A stretch of 64,000 nt of DNA from Stutzerimonas xanthomarina (GCF_003935375.1 NZ_RHQM01000001.1:186001-250000); one strand, 5' to 3'; counted from the first letter of the stretch, positions 29,791-39,999 are shown. Made by a program: numbers and translations. Notes: generated by a model from the letters alone, not told the origin.

Positions 29791-30518
29791 ACGGCCAGGC
29801 ATCGCCGGGCAGCCGCTTCTCCCGCTGGCATATCGAGCCGCAGCGAGAGGAAGAGCAGGAAGCCTGGCTGATCACCTACCTGGACATGCTCACCCTGCTG
29901 CTGGTGATGCTGGTGATCATGCTGGCGCTGGCCGGCAAGGGCGAAGGCCAGCAGAGCGAGCCCTCGATGGTAGAAGCCACGCAGCAGTCGGCTGGCGATC
30001 AGCTGGTAGCACTGCAGCCAAGCGCTTCACCCATACCATCGATCGTGCCGCTACCGGCGCCGGCGGCTGATACGCAGCAGGACGACACGAGCGAAGCGAA
30101 GCCCGATCTGGCGCTGGGCGACGACATCGAGGTCATCGTCAACGATGGCAGCATCAGCTTTCGAATCAGCAGCGAAATTCTGTTCGGCTCAGGGCGGGCG
30201 GAGCTGGAAGACGCCGGGCTGGATGTGATCGACCGATTGGTCCCGACCCTCGCCGCAGGCGGTCATCGGATCATCGTCGAGGGCCATACCGACAATCTGC
30301 CCATCCAGACCGAGCGCTTCCCGTCCAACTGGGAGCTTTCCGCCAGCCGCGCCAGCAGCGTGGTGCGCTACCTGCAGCTGGCCGGCATCGAATCGACGCG
30401 GCTGAGCGCAACCGGCTACGCCGACACGCGACCGCTCGCCGACAACGGCGACGAACAGGGTCGCGCCAGCAACCGCCGCGTCGAGCTGGTCATGCAGACC
30501 GAGGCGGACAAGCCCTAA
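29787..30518 (+). CDS. MotB-like protein with OmpA peptidoglycan-binding domain
   Basis: Partner of the preceding MotA-like channel, 243 residues starting at a GTG. A single N-terminal helix, WLITYLDMLTLLLVMLVIML, holds Asp33 in the position of the proton-binding aspartate of MotB. A Pro/Ala/Ser-rich linker leads to a C-terminal OmpA-like domain with VEGHTDNLPIQTERFPSNWE and ASNRRVELVM that anchors to peptidoglycan. An upstream open frame would start inside the motA-like gene and is rejected. The gene ends four bases from a convergent ZIP transporter gene. The flagellar assignment is plausible but not proven. Confidence 0.85.
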   Translation: MNGQASPGSRFSRWHIEPQREEEQEAWLITYLDMLTLLLVMLVIMLALAGKGEGQQSEPSMVEATQQSAGDQLVALQPSASPIPSIVPLPAPAADTQQDDTSEAKPDLALGDDIEVIVNDGSISFRISSEILFGSGRAELEDAGLDVIDRLVPTLAAGGHRIIVEGHTDNLPIQTERFPSNWELSASRASSVVRYLQLAGIESTRLSATGYADTRPLADNGDEQGRASNRRVELVMQTEADKP

Positions 30519-30522
30519 CGCG

Positions 30523-31455
30523 TCAGCCCAGCGCGGTATCGAGGAACATCATCACCGCGAAGCCCACCATGAGGCCCAGCGTGGCGGGCGTCTGATGGCC
30601 GTTGCGGTGGGTTTCCGGGATCACCTCGTGGGATACCACGAAGATCATTGCCCCCGCGGCCAGGCCGAGGCTGATGGGATAGGCGATGGCGAAGCCGCTG
30701 GACATGCCGATACCCACCAGCGCGCCGATCGGCTCCATCAGCCCGGATGCCGCGGCAACCAGCACCGAACCCAGCGCCGACAACCCGGTGGTGCGCAACG
30801 CCAGCGCGACGGCCAGGCCCTCGGGAATGTCCTGAATGGAGATCGCCGTGGTCAGCGGCAGGCCGACGCTCAGGTCGCCATTGGCGAAGCTCACACCGAT
30901 GGCCATGCCTTCTGGGATGTTGTGCAGCGCAATGGCGAGCACAAACAGCCAGACCCTGTTCAGGCGTTCGCACTCGGGACCACAGGGGCCAGTGCTTTCA
31001 TGCTCGTGCGGCGTGAAGTAATCCAGACCGAGCATGAGCAACACGCCAAGACCCAGGCCGACCACCACCGTCAGCGCCGCAGCCGGGCCGTTACCGAACA
31101 ATTCACGCCCCGCTTCTAGCCCCGGAAGGATCAGGGAGAAAGCGCTCGCAGCGAGCATCATGCCGGCGGCAAAGCCAAGCATGCTGTCCTGGGTGCGGGT
31201 AGAAATGTCACACAGGCCGATCGCCAGAAACGCGCCGACCGCCGTCGCTACGAAACCGGCGCTGCCGCCCAACAGCGCGTAGCGAACGTTGCCCGCCTCG
31301 CTGCTCTGCAAAGCGTTGGCGGTACCCGCCACTAGCAGTAACAGCACCGCCACTGCAGTTGCCGCAAGACCGAAGGTGATCCAGGGGTTGGCTTGCGCCT
31401 GTGCGAGCCAGGCAGCGCGCAGAGTGGCCGCCGGGCTTTGAACGGTGGACGCCAT
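30523..31455 (-). CDS. ZIP-family divalent metal transporter
   Basis: Inner-membrane zinc/metal permease of the GufA/ZIP type, 310 residues, about eight helices. Helix 4 has ALHNIPEGMAIGVSFANGD and helix 5 has AISIQDIPEGLAVALAL, the paired HN-x3-E and metal-site motifs of the family (the second histidine replaced by Gln). A His/Cys-containing loop (TPHEHESTGPCGPECE, about residues 148-163) lies between helices and may bind metal. An N-terminal extra helix (ITFGLAATAVAVLLLLVAG) is present. The ATG at 31455 is chosen. It is divergent from the ABC exporter genes. Confidence 0.9.
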   Translation of the reverse strand: MASTVQSPAATLRAAWLAQAQANPWITFGLAATAVAVLLLLVAGTANALQSSEAGNVRYALLGGSAGFVATAVGAFLAIGLCDISTRTQDSMLGFAAGMMLAASAFSLILPGLEAGRELFGNGPAAALTVVVGLGLGVLLMLGLDYFTPHEHESTGPCGPECERLNRVWLFVLAIALHNIPEGMAIGVSFANGDLSVGLPLTTAISIQDIPEGLAVALALRTTGLSALGSVLVAAASGLMEPIGALVGIGMSSGFAIAYPISLGLAAGAMIFVVSHEVIPETHRNGHQTPATLGLMVGFAVMMFLDTALG

Positions 31456-31640
31456 GATTTCAGAATCCTCGATGCGGGCGGCCAGTGTACTCCGCCACGC
31501 CCTGCTCCAGAGCCTATGGTCACGATAGCCGCAGACCATCGCCGACCTGCGCGCAACGCCCGCGTTGTACCCCCATGGGTATGACCGTAAGCTTGGCGGG
31601 TTCGATGGCCCGGAGGGGCCGCATTAAGGAGTGGTCCGTC
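31456..31640. other. Divergent promoter region of ZIP transporter and ABC exporter genes
   Basis: About 185 bases between divergent genes. It contains AAGGAG at 31626-31631, the ribosome-binding site for the GTG start at 31641. Promoter elements are not resolved. Confidence 0.4.
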
Positions 31641-32825
31641 GTGCCCGCTGCAAAAACCATTCGTCGCGCGCTTTTGCTGATCATCCCGGTCCTGCTGCTG
31701 GCCGGCTGGATGATCTGGCGCCAGCTTCAAGGGCCGGAACTGCCCGGTTATCGCCTGGAAACACGCCCACTGGTGCAACGCGTGGTCGCCAGTGGCGAGG
31801 TGGACAGCCAGTCGCTGGCGCAGGTCGGCAGCGAAATCACCGGAGTTGTCGCCGTGCGCCATGTGCGCGAGGGCGATGCGGTAAAGGCTGGCGATCTGTT
31901 GCTGGAGCTGCGCGACGACGAGCAGCGCGCCCGCCTGCGCGAGGCGGAAGCGGCCCTGCAGCAGCTGATCGATTCCAGCCGCCCCCAGGCACAGGCCACC
32001 CTGCGCGAGGCACAGAACAACCTCGAACAGGCCGATCGCGAACTCCAGCGCCGGGAGACACTGTTCGAACGCAAGCTCCTGGCCTCCGAGGCGCTTGAGC
32101 AGGCTCGCCGCGCAACGCTGACTGCCCGTGTGGTCCGAGATCGCGCCCGCCTCGCCGCCGCGGCCGTGGGCGAAGGCGGCAGCGAGGAACAGGTCCTGCG
32201 TCAGCGCCTGGAAGCGGCGCGCGCGAACCTGGCGAAAGCCCGCATCCACGCCCAGGTCGACGGCATCGTGCAGACGCGCGAAGTCGAACCCGGCGACCTG
32301 GTACAGCCCGGCCGCACCCTGCTAACGATCGCCCGCTCCGGCAGTAGCGAAATCCTGCTGCCTCTGGACGAAAAGAATCTGGCCCCGATCGAACTGGGCC
32401 AGGCCGCCAGGATCATCGCCGATGCCTACCCGGATCGAGTGCTGCCGGCACGCGTCAGCTTCATCGCGCCGGGCGTCGATACCGCCCGTGGGACCATCGA
32501 TGTCCATCTCGACCTGCTGGAGCCAGCCGACTTCCTGCGTCAGGGCATGACCGTCTCGGTGAACATCGAGACCGGCCGACGCGAGCAAGCCCTGGTATTG
32601 CCCAACGATGCGCTGCGCGCCCGCGACGGAACACGTGCCCAGGTATTGCGCGTCAATGATGGCGTGGTCGAGCGGGTCAGCGTGCGTCTGGGAATGCTCG
32701 GCACCGCGCTGAGCGAAGTCAGTGAAGGGCTGGCGGCAGGTGATCTGGTGTTGATCGGCGACGCCGAGGAAGGCCAGCGCGTACGCGTGCATGAGCAAGC
32801 GATTCCAACCGGCATTCAGGACTGA
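31641..32825 (+). CDS. Periplasmic adaptor (HlyD/MacA-like membrane fusion protein)
   Basis: Links an inner-membrane ABC exporter to the periplasm or an outer-membrane channel. The 394-residue product has an N-terminal membrane anchor (ALLLIIPVLLLAGWMIW), a biotinyl/lipoyl-like half motif (GVVAVRHVREGDAVKAGDLL), a long coiled coil (about residues 95-190, LREAEAALQQLIDSS onward), the second half motif (ARIHAQVDGIVQTREVEPGD) and a beta-barrel C-terminal part. The GTG at 31641 fits an AAGGAG site nine bases upstream. Permease and ATPase genes follow directly. No TolC-like gene is nearby. Confidence 0.9.
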   Translation: MPAAKTIRRALLLIIPVLLLAGWMIWRQLQGPELPGYRLETRPLVQRVVASGEVDSQSLAQVGSEITGVVAVRHVREGDAVKAGDLLLELRDDEQRARLREAEAALQQLIDSSRPQAQATLREAQNNLEQADRELQRRETLFERKLLASEALEQARRATLTARVVRDRARLAAAAVGEGGSEEQVLRQRLEAARANLAKARIHAQVDGIVQTREVEPGDLVQPGRTLLTIARSGSSEILLPLDEKNLAPIELGQAARIIADAYPDRVLPARVSFIAPGVDTARGTIDVHLDLLEPADFLRQGMTVSVNIETGRREQALVLPNDALRARDGTRAQVLRVNDGVVERVSVRLGMLGTALSEVSEGLAAGDLVLIGDAEEGQRVRVHEQAIPTGIQD

Positions 32826-32829
32826 CTGC

Positions 32830-34042
<1,213 letters not shown>

Positions 34043-34050
<8 letters not shown>

Positions 34051-34801
34051 AACCCTGCCAGCCAGCCCGGCCAATGAGGTCCTGCGCCTGGAACAGGTAC
34101 GCAAGGCCTTCAACATAGGCACACCACTGGAAACCGAGGTGTTGCACGGTATCGACCTGCGCCTGAACCGCGGCGAGCTGGCCGCGCTGATCGGCCCGTC
34201 CGGCTCAGGTAAGAGCACGCTGCTGAACCTGATCGGCCTGCTCGATACGCCCAGCTCCGGCGAGCTGTACGTGCTCGGCCAGGCGACACGCGACAGCGAC
34301 GACGAAGCGCGCACGCACCTGCGCAACCAGGCAATCGGTTTCGTGTTCCAGTTTCACCATCTGATCTCGGCGTTCAGCGTGCTGGAGAACGTGCTGATGC
34401 CGCTGATGATTCGCCACGGCAAGCCGTCACGCGCGGATATCGACCTGGCTCGCGGCCTGCTCGACGAAGTCGGACTGGTGCAGTTCGCCGACAAGAAGCC
34501 GACGCAGATCTCCGGCGGCCAGCAGCAACGAGTTGCCATCGCCCGGGCGCTGGTGACCCGCCCGCCTCTGTTGCTGGCCGACGAGCCGACCGGCAACCTC
34601 GATACCCGCACCGCTCAAAGCGTGTTCGAGCTATTTCATCGCATCAATGCCCAGTTCGGCTGCGCAATACTGGTGGTGACCCATGATCCACGGCTTGCGG
34701 CCGATTGCGGGCGGACCATACAGCTGGTCGATGGCCATATCGTCAGTGACGCTGCCAATCCGCCAGTCGCTGACCCGACAGCCGCTGCGCCCCTTCCATA
34801 G
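34043..34801 (+). CDS. ABC transporter ATP-binding protein (LolD/MacB-like)
   Basis: Energises the preceding permease. The 252-residue product has Walker A (IGPSGSGKST), the Q-loop FVFQFHHLISAFSV, signature ISGGQQQRVAIARAL, Walker B LLLADEPTGNLD and the switch histidine in LVVTHD. This is the LolD/MacB/FtsE subgroup pattern. It starts at the ATG at 34043 within the last codons of the permease. It is the last gene of the three-gene operon; no hairpin terminator was recognised after it. Confidence 0.93.
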
Positions 34802-34927
34802 CGGGTCGCGGCGAATGTCCCGCCACCAGCTAATAACTATTAAGTCTAAGCATATAACCTAAATCAGGGCTAACATCACTCCACATGCATACCCCCACCG
34901 GTATTAATCTTGGAGAGGAGCGCGTCC
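34802..34927 (+). promoter_or_regulatory. Upstream region of the sulfide-detoxification operon
   Basis: AT-rich 126-base region containing the palindrome TAATA-AC-TATTA at 34831-34842 and GGAGAGGAG just before the first gene. The palindrome may be a regulator site. It is not identical to the AT palindrome at 41202-41221. Confidence 0.35.
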
Positions 34928-35791
34928 ATGAATGCCCATATCGAACCCTTCTTCGATCCCGCGACTTTCACCTACAGCTACGTGGTCAGCGATCCGCAGA
35001 CACGCCAATGCGCGGTGATCGATTCGGTGCTGGACTACGATCCGGCATCCGGCCGTACCTCCCATGCTACCGCCCAGCGTCTGGTCGACTATGTACGCGA
35101 GCAGGACCTCAAGGTGCAGTGGCTGCTGGAAACCCACGTGCACGCCGACCATCTGAGCGCCGCGCCGTACCTCAGGCAGCAACTAGGTGGTCAGCTGGCG
35201 ATCGGTGATCGCATCACCGTGGTGCAGGACACCTTCGGCAAGCTGTTCAACGCCGGTACCGGCTTTGCGACCGATGGCCGCCAGTTCGACCACCTGTTCC
35301 ACGATGGCGATACCTTCCAGGTCGGCAACATCCAGGCGCGCGCCATCCATACCCCGGGCCACACCCCGGCCTGCATGACCTATGTCATCGGTGATGCGGC
35401 GTTCGTCGGCGACACGCTGTTCATGCCCGATTACGGCACTGCCCGTTGCGATTTCCCGGGCGGCGACGCGCGCACGCTGTACCAGTCCATCCAGAAGCTG
35501 TTCGCCCTGCCGGGCGACACACGGGTATTCATGTGCCACGACTACAAGGCGCCCGGCCGTGAAGAGTTCCTCCATGAAACGACCATCGCCGCCGAACGCG
35601 AACACAACGTGCACGTGCACGCCGGCATCAGCGAGGACCAGTTCGTCTCCATGCGCACGGCACGGGATGCCACGCTGGGCATGCCGACGCTGATCCTGCC
35701 CTCTGTGCAGATCAACATGCGCGGCGGCGAGCTGCCCGAGCCGGAAAGCAACGGCACGCGCTACCTGAAGATCCCCCTGGACGTGCTGTAG
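34928..35791 (+). CDS. MBL-fold persulfide dioxygenase-like hydrolase (ETHE1/Blh type)
   Basis: Probable persulfide (sulfur) dioxygenase oxidising glutathione persulfide to sulfite. The 287-residue product has the metallo-beta-lactamase motif THVHADH with H70, H72, D74 and H75, TPGHTPACMTYVIGDAAFVGDTLF and the later CHDYKAPGRE. It is closest in pattern to the Blh proteins of BigR operons and to ETHE1-like enzymes with a single iron. The ATG at 34928 is used; an in-frame ATG at 34910 is earlier but lies before the GGAGAGGAG site. It is followed by an SQR fusion, SulP and rhodanese genes, which supports sulfide oxidation. Confidence 0.88.
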   Translation: MNAHIEPFFDPATFTYSYVVSDPQTRQCAVIDSVLDYDPASGRTSHATAQRLVDYVREQDLKVQWLLETHVHADHLSAAPYLRQQLGGQLAIGDRITVVQDTFGKLFNAGTGFATDGRQFDHLFHDGDTFQVGNIQARAIHTPGHTPACMTYVIGDAAFVGDTLFMPDYGTARCDFPGGDARTLYQSIQKLFALPGDTRVFMCHDYKAPGREEFLHETTIAAEREHNVHVHAGISEDQFVSMRTARDATLGMPTLILPSVQINMRGGELPEPESNGTRYLKIPLDVL

Positions 35792-35814
35792 CCCCAAGCG
35801 TGGAGGACGTCGAC

Positions 35815-37563
35815 ATGCAAACAATAAAACGACTGACCCCTTTCATCTCCGTCGCTGCCCAGTTGCAACCGGCGGACATGGCGCTGCTGGCCGGCAGCGG
35901 ATTTCGCTGCGTCATCAACAACCGCCCGGACAACGAGGACGAAGGCCAGCCGTCCAGCGAGGCCATGCGCACCGCCGCCGAGGCGTCCGGCCTTGAGTAC
36001 CATCATCTACCGGTCGTATCCGGGCAGATCACTGATGCCGACGTCGCGGCCTTCCGAGCGCTACTGGCGCGGATCAAGGGGCCAGCACTGGCGTTCTGTC
36101 GCACCGGGACACGCTCGGCCTCGCTCTGGGCACTGGCCGAGGCCCATCACCTCGACCCGCAGGTGTTGCTGCAGACAGCCCAGCAAGCCAGTTACGACCT
36201 CAGCGGCCTGCTGCCACGCATGCAGGGTTACTGGCAGTCGACAACCGATCTGCCGCTGCCGGGCGCTTCGAAATTCGCCGTCACGCCGCGCTACGACGTC
36301 CTGGTGATTGGCGGCGGCGCGGCCGGCTGCGCCGTGACAGCCAGTTTGCTCAAGCGCGACCCCGAACTGCGCGTCGCAATCATCGAACCCCGTGAACAGC
36401 ACTACTATCAGCCCGGCTGGACACTGGTAGGCGCCGGCGTGTTCGACCGCGCCGCCACCGAGCGCGCGATGAGTCGCTGCATTCCGTCCAAGGCGCAATG
36501 GATCCGCGCGGCTGCCGAAGCCTTCGAACCGGAGCACCAGCAAGTGGTGCTCGAAGACGGCAGTCGCATCGGCTACCGGGCGCTAGTGGTCTGCCCAGGC
36601 CTGAGCCTCGACTGGGACGCCATCGAAGGCGCCCGCGACAGCCTCGGCAAGTTCGGCGTGACCTCGAATTACGCCTTCGAACTGGCGCCCTACACCTGGC
36701 AACTGGTGCAGAACCTGCGCGGCGGCAAGGCGCTATTCACCCAGCCACCCATGCCGATCAAGTGCGCCGGCGCACCGCAGAAGGCGATGTACCTGTCCTG
36801 CGATCACTGGCGCCAGCAAGGCGTGCTGAACGATATCGAGGTCGATTTCTGTACGGCCGGCGCGGTGCTGTTCGGCGTGGCCCACTTCGTGCCCGCACTG
36901 ATGCAGTACGTCGAACGCTACGGCGCGCGGCTGAACTTCAACCACAATCTGGTGGCTGTCGACGGACCGGCGCGCAAGGCCTGGTTCAAGGTGACCGACA
37001 GCGCCGGGCAAAGTACCACGGTGGAGCGTGAGTTCGATCTGCTGCACATGGTGCCACCGCAGCACGCACCGGACTTCATTCGCCACAGCGCCCTGGCCAA
37101 CGCCGACGGCTGGTTCGAGGCCGAGCACGAGACGCTGCGGCATCCGCGCTTCGGCAACGTCTTCAGCCTCGGCGATGTGTGTTCCGCGCCCAACGCCAAG
37201 ACCGCAGCAGCGGTGCGCAAACAGGCACCGGTGGTCGCCGAAAACGTGCTGAGTGTGCTCAAGGGCAGCGGCCCGCGGGCGATCTACGATGGTTACGGCT
37301 CCTGCCCGCTGACCGTCGAGCACGGCAAGGTGATCCTCGCCGAGTTCGGCTATGGCGGAAAGCTGCTGCCGACGTTCCCGCTCGACCCGAAAGTGCCGCG
37401 CCGCCTGGCCTGGAAGCTGAAGACCCAATGGATGCCGTCGATCTACTTCGAGATGATGCTCAAGGGCCATGAATGGCTGGCCGAGCCGAAGCATCTGGAC
37501 TTCGAACCGCGCCCGGCCGAGGCACCCGACGCTTGCGACTTCACCCAGGAGAAGAAGGGATGA
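35815..37563 (+). CDS. sqr: DUF442 domain fused to sulfide:quinone oxidoreductase
   Basis: Oxidises sulfide to persulfide and passes electrons to quinone. The 582-residue product has two parts. Residues 1-130 form a phosphatase-like DUF442 domain with the loop FCRTGTRSASLWAL (Cys95). From about residue 155 an FAD protein begins with DVLVIGGGAAGCAVTASLL; it contains MPIKCAGAPQKAMYLSCDHW and FSLGDVCSAPNAKTAAAV, the two cysteine segments of the mitochondrial SQOR type. A further YGSCPLTVEHGKVILAEF segment is also family-typical. The ATG at 35815 follows GGAGG. The fusion is notable because in Xylella and Agrobacterium the DUF442 domain is fused to Blh instead. Its stop overlaps sulP (ATGA). Confidence 0.9.
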   Translation: MQTIKRLTPFISVAAQLQPADMALLAGSGFRCVINNRPDNEDEGQPSSEAMRTAAEASGLEYHHLPVVSGQITDADVAAFRALLARIKGPALAFCRTGTRSASLWALAEAHHLDPQVLLQTAQQASYDLSGLLPRMQGYWQSTTDLPLPGASKFAVTPRYDVLVIGGGAAGCAVTASLLKRDPELRVAIIEPREQHYYQPGWTLVGAGVFDRAATERAMSRCIPSKAQWIRAAAEAFEPEHQQVVLEDGSRIGYRALVVCPGLSLDWDAIEGARDSLGKFGVTSNYAFELAPYTWQLVQNLRGGKALFTQPPMPIKCAGAPQKAMYLSCDHWRQQGVLNDIEVDFCTAGAVLFGVAHFVPALMQYVERYGARLNFNHNLVAVDGPARKAWFKVTDSAGQSTTVEREFDLLHMVPPQHAPDFIRHSALANADGWFEAEHETLRHPRFGNVFSLGDVCSAPNAKTAAAVRKQAPVVAENVLSVLKGSGPRAIYDGYGSCPLTVEHGKVILAEFGYGGKLLPTFPLDPKVPRRLAWKLKTQWMPSIYFEMMLKGHEWLAEPKHLDFEPRPAEAPDACDFTQEKKG

Positions 37564-39338
37564 AGCAGCGCTTGGCCCGCTACATGCCCATATTGGAGTG
37601 GGTCAGGCACTATGATCGCGCGGCCGCGGCCAAGGACAGCCTGGCCGCGCTGATCGTAACGCTGATGCTAATCCCACAGAGCCTCGCCTACGCCATGCTC
37701 GCCGGCCTGCCGCCAGTGACCGGCCTGTACGCCAGCATGCTGCCGCTGATCGCCTATACCCTGTTCGGCACCAGTCGCACCCTGGCAGTCGGCCCGGTGG
37801 CAGTGGTATCGCTGATGACTGCGGCCGCCTTGGGACCGCTGTTCGCCCCGGGTAGCGCGGAATATGCAGGCGCGGCCATGCTGCTGGCGCTGCTCTCCGG
37901 CGCGGTGCTGCTGCTCATGACCGTGCTGCGCCTGGGCTTTCTGGCGAATTTCCTCAGCCATCCGGTGATTTCCGGCTTCATCAGCGCTTCGGGCATCCTC
38001 ATCGCTCTCGGCCAGCTCAAGCACATCCTCGGCATCTCAACCGGAGGTGAAAACGCCGTGGAGCTGGTTTTGGGCCTGCTCGGAGCATTGTCGCAAATGC
38101 ATCTGCCGACGTTCATCGTCGGCACGACGAGCCTGCTATTTCTCTACCTGGTGCGCAGCCGCCTCTCCACTTGGCTGCAGCGTTCGGGTATGAGTCCGCA
38201 TATCGCCGGCACGCTGAGCAAGATCGGGCCGGTCGCCGCCTTGCTGCTGGCGATAGCGGCGGTCAGCGTCTTTCAGCTCGCCGATGCCGGCGTGCGGGTA
38301 GTCGGTGCGGTGCCTGGCGGCCTACCCAGCATGAGGCTGCCGACGCTGGATATTACGCTAGCACTGCAACTGTTGCCTGCGGCGGTGCTGATCAGCCTGG
38401 TCGGCTTCGTCGAGTCGGTTTCCGTGGCGCAGACCCTGGCGGCCAAGCGCCGCGAACGCATCGAGCCTAACCAGGAACTGGTCGCACTTGGCGGCGCCAA
38501 TGTCGCTGCGGCCCTCAGTGGTGGCTTTCCGGTAACCGGCGGCTTCGCCCGCTCGGTGGTCAACTTCGATGCTGGCGCACAGACGCCGCTGGCTGGTGCG
38601 CTGACCGCAGTGGGCATCGGCCTCACCGTGCTGCTGTTCACGCCACTGTTCCGCAATCTGCCACACGCAGTACTGGCCGCGACGATCATTGTCGCTGTGC
38701 TCAGCCTGGTGGACCTCTCCGCCCTGCGTCGCACCTGGCGCTACTCCCGACAGGACGCCGCGGCCATGGCTGCCACCATGCTCGGTGTGCTGCTGATCGG
38801 CGTGGAGAGCGGCATCCTGATCGGTGTCGGCCTATCGCTGTTGCTGTTTCTCTGGCGCACCAGCCAGCCGCATATTGCCGTGGTCGGCCAGCTGCCGGGT
38901 AGCGAGCATTTTCGCAACATCGAGCGCTTCGCCGTAATACAGAGCCCGAGGGTGCTCTCGGTGCGCGTCGACGAGAGCCTGTATTTCCCCAATGCGCGCT
39001 TCCTCGAAGACCGCGTCGCCGAGCTGATCGGGCGCTATCCGCAGGCCGAGCACCTGGTGCTGATGTGCCCAGGCGTGAACCTGATCGACGCCAGCGCCCT
39101 GGAGAGTCTTGAGGCCATCACGGCCCGCCTGCACACCGCAGGCATCCAGCTCCATCTTTCCGAGGTCAAGGGGCCGGTCATGGACCGATTACAGAACACT
39201 GATTTCCTCGCTCATTTGGGCGGTCAGGTTTTCATCAGCCAGTACGAAGCGCTGCTCGCACTGGACCCGGACACCACCCACCATGCCCGTGAACGGCAGC
39301 GTGAATGTTTTGGCAACATCAAGGAGAACGCAGGATGA
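37560..39338 (+). CDS. SulP-family anion transporter with STAS domain
   Basis: Inner-membrane anion permease, 592 residues. The SulP core of about 12-14 helices begins with SLAALIVTLMLIPQSLAYAM and has the LAGLPPVTGLYASMLPLIAY signature, GPVAVVSLMTAAAL and SGGFPVTGGFARSVVNFDAG. The C-terminal STAS domain spans about residues 465-565 (VLSVRVDESLYFPNARFLED, PGVNLIDASALESLEAI). In this operon it may move sulfite, sulfate or thiosulfate produced by the dioxygenase; direction is not known. The start overlaps the SQR stop, and its own stop overlaps the rhodanese start, so all are co-translated. Confidence 0.9.
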   Translation: MKQRLARYMPILEWVRHYDRAAAAKDSLAALIVTLMLIPQSLAYAMLAGLPPVTGLYASMLPLIAYTLFGTSRTLAVGPVAVVSLMTAAALGPLFAPGSAEYAGAAMLLALLSGAVLLLMTVLRLGFLANFLSHPVISGFISASGILIALGQLKHILGISTGGENAVELVLGLLGALSQMHLPTFIVGTTSLLFLYLVRSRLSTWLQRSGMSPHIAGTLSKIGPVAALLLAIAAVSVFQLADAGVRVVGAVPGGLPSMRLPTLDITLALQLLPAAVLISLVGFVESVSVAQTLAAKRRERIEPNQELVALGGANVAAALSGGFPVTGGFARSVVNFDAGAQTPLAGALTAVGIGLTVLLFTPLFRNLPHAVLAATIIVAVLSLVDLSALRRTWRYSRQDAAAMAATMLGVLLIGVESGILIGVGLSLLLFLWRTSQPHIAVVGQLPGSEHFRNIERFAVIQSPRVLSVRVDESLYFPNARFLEDRVAELIGRYPQAEHLVLMCPGVNLIDASALESLEAITARLHTAGIQLHLSEVKGPVMDRLQNTDFLAHLGGQVFISQYEALLALDPDTTHHARERQRECFGNIKENAG

Positions 39339-39715
39339 AGAACGCACATGACCTCGTCGAACTGGCCCGGGCCCACATACAGGAAGTCGCAGTCGCGGAT
39401 GCCGACGCCGCGATCCAGGCAGCGGACGTGCTGATCGACGTGCGCGAGGCGGATGAGTTTCGTGAGGGCCATATCGCCGGCGCCCTCAACATTCCGCGGG
39501 GGCTGCTGGAGTTCAAGCTCAGCGGCACACCGGAACTCGCCGCGCGCGACATTAACATCGTGCTCTATTGCAAGACCAGCGGTCGCGCCGCACTGTCCGC
39601 AGCAGCGCTGCAGGACATGGGCTACCTGCATGTCCAGTCGATCGCCGGCGGGTTCGACGCCTGGCTCGGCGCGAACAAGCCCGTTGTGAAGCCGAGCCTG
39701 CTCAGTTTCGAATAG
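39335..39715 (+). CDS. Rhodanese-domain sulfurtransferase
   Basis: Small single-domain rhodanese, 126 residues, able to carry a persulfide on its active-site cysteine. It has VLIDVREADEFREGHIAGAL, the substrate loop LYCKTSGRAALSA with Cys79, and a C-terminal GGFDAWLGANKPV. There is no signal peptide, so it acts in the cytoplasm. It is the last gene of the operon with the dioxygenase and SQR, and is probably used to transfer sulfane sulfur between SQR and glutathione. The overlap with sulP is ATGA. A hairpin terminator follows. Confidence 0.92.
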   Translation: MKNAHDLVELARAHIQEVAVADADAAIQAADVLIDVREADEFREGHIAGALNIPRGLLEFKLSGTPELAARDINIVLYCKTSGRAALSAAALQDMGYLHVQSIAGGFDAWLGANKPVVKPSLLSFE

Positions 39716-39735
39716 CCGGATAGCAGCGCGCTGAC

Positions 39736-39766
39736 GAAAAAGGCCGACATCGATGTCGGCCTTTTT
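39736..39766. terminator. Bidirectional terminator between convergent sulfur operons
   Basis: Perfect stem AGGCCGACAT/ATGTCGGCCT flanked by A5 and T5, ending both the plus-strand rhodanese operon and the minus-strand regulator operon. Confidence 0.9.
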
Positions 39767-39786
39767 GCTGTGGAGCTTCGCAGACT

Positions 39787-39986
39787 TCAGGACTTGGAAT
39801 CGCACGCCTTGCAAGTCTTGATACCGAGCAGCGGATACGCTGGGCAGAAACGGAAGATGCCAGTCGCCAGCGGCAACAGACGATCCAGCCCCAGGCGCCG
39901 ATCACGCCGCCCAGGCTCAGACCGATAAGCACCAAGCCGACAACGATGCGTAGTGCCCGATCAATGGTTCCAACGTTGGCTTTCAT
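39787..39986 (-). pseudogene. DUF2892 small membrane protein gene with one-base deletion
   Basis: The ATG at 39986 starts MKANVGTIDRALRIVVGLVL and continues to GAWGWI, then the frame breaks. In the next frame the sequence continues as LLPLATGIFRFCPAYPLLGI then KTCKACDSKS and stops at 39787, the normal C-terminus of DUF2892 (YgaP-tail-like) proteins. A G is missing near 39880-39881 (ATCGTCTG where ATCGGTCTG is expected). The intact protein would have 66 residues with two short helices and the Cys-x2-Cys end. It is the last gene of the regulator operon. A sequencing error is possible. Confidence 0.8.
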
Positions 39987-39999
39987 AAAGACCTCCCGG

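Noticed and set aside
31485..31640. Longer N-terminus for the periplasmic adaptor
   Set aside because: Would extend into the divergent promoter and precede the AAGGAG site; the GTG at 31641 fits better.
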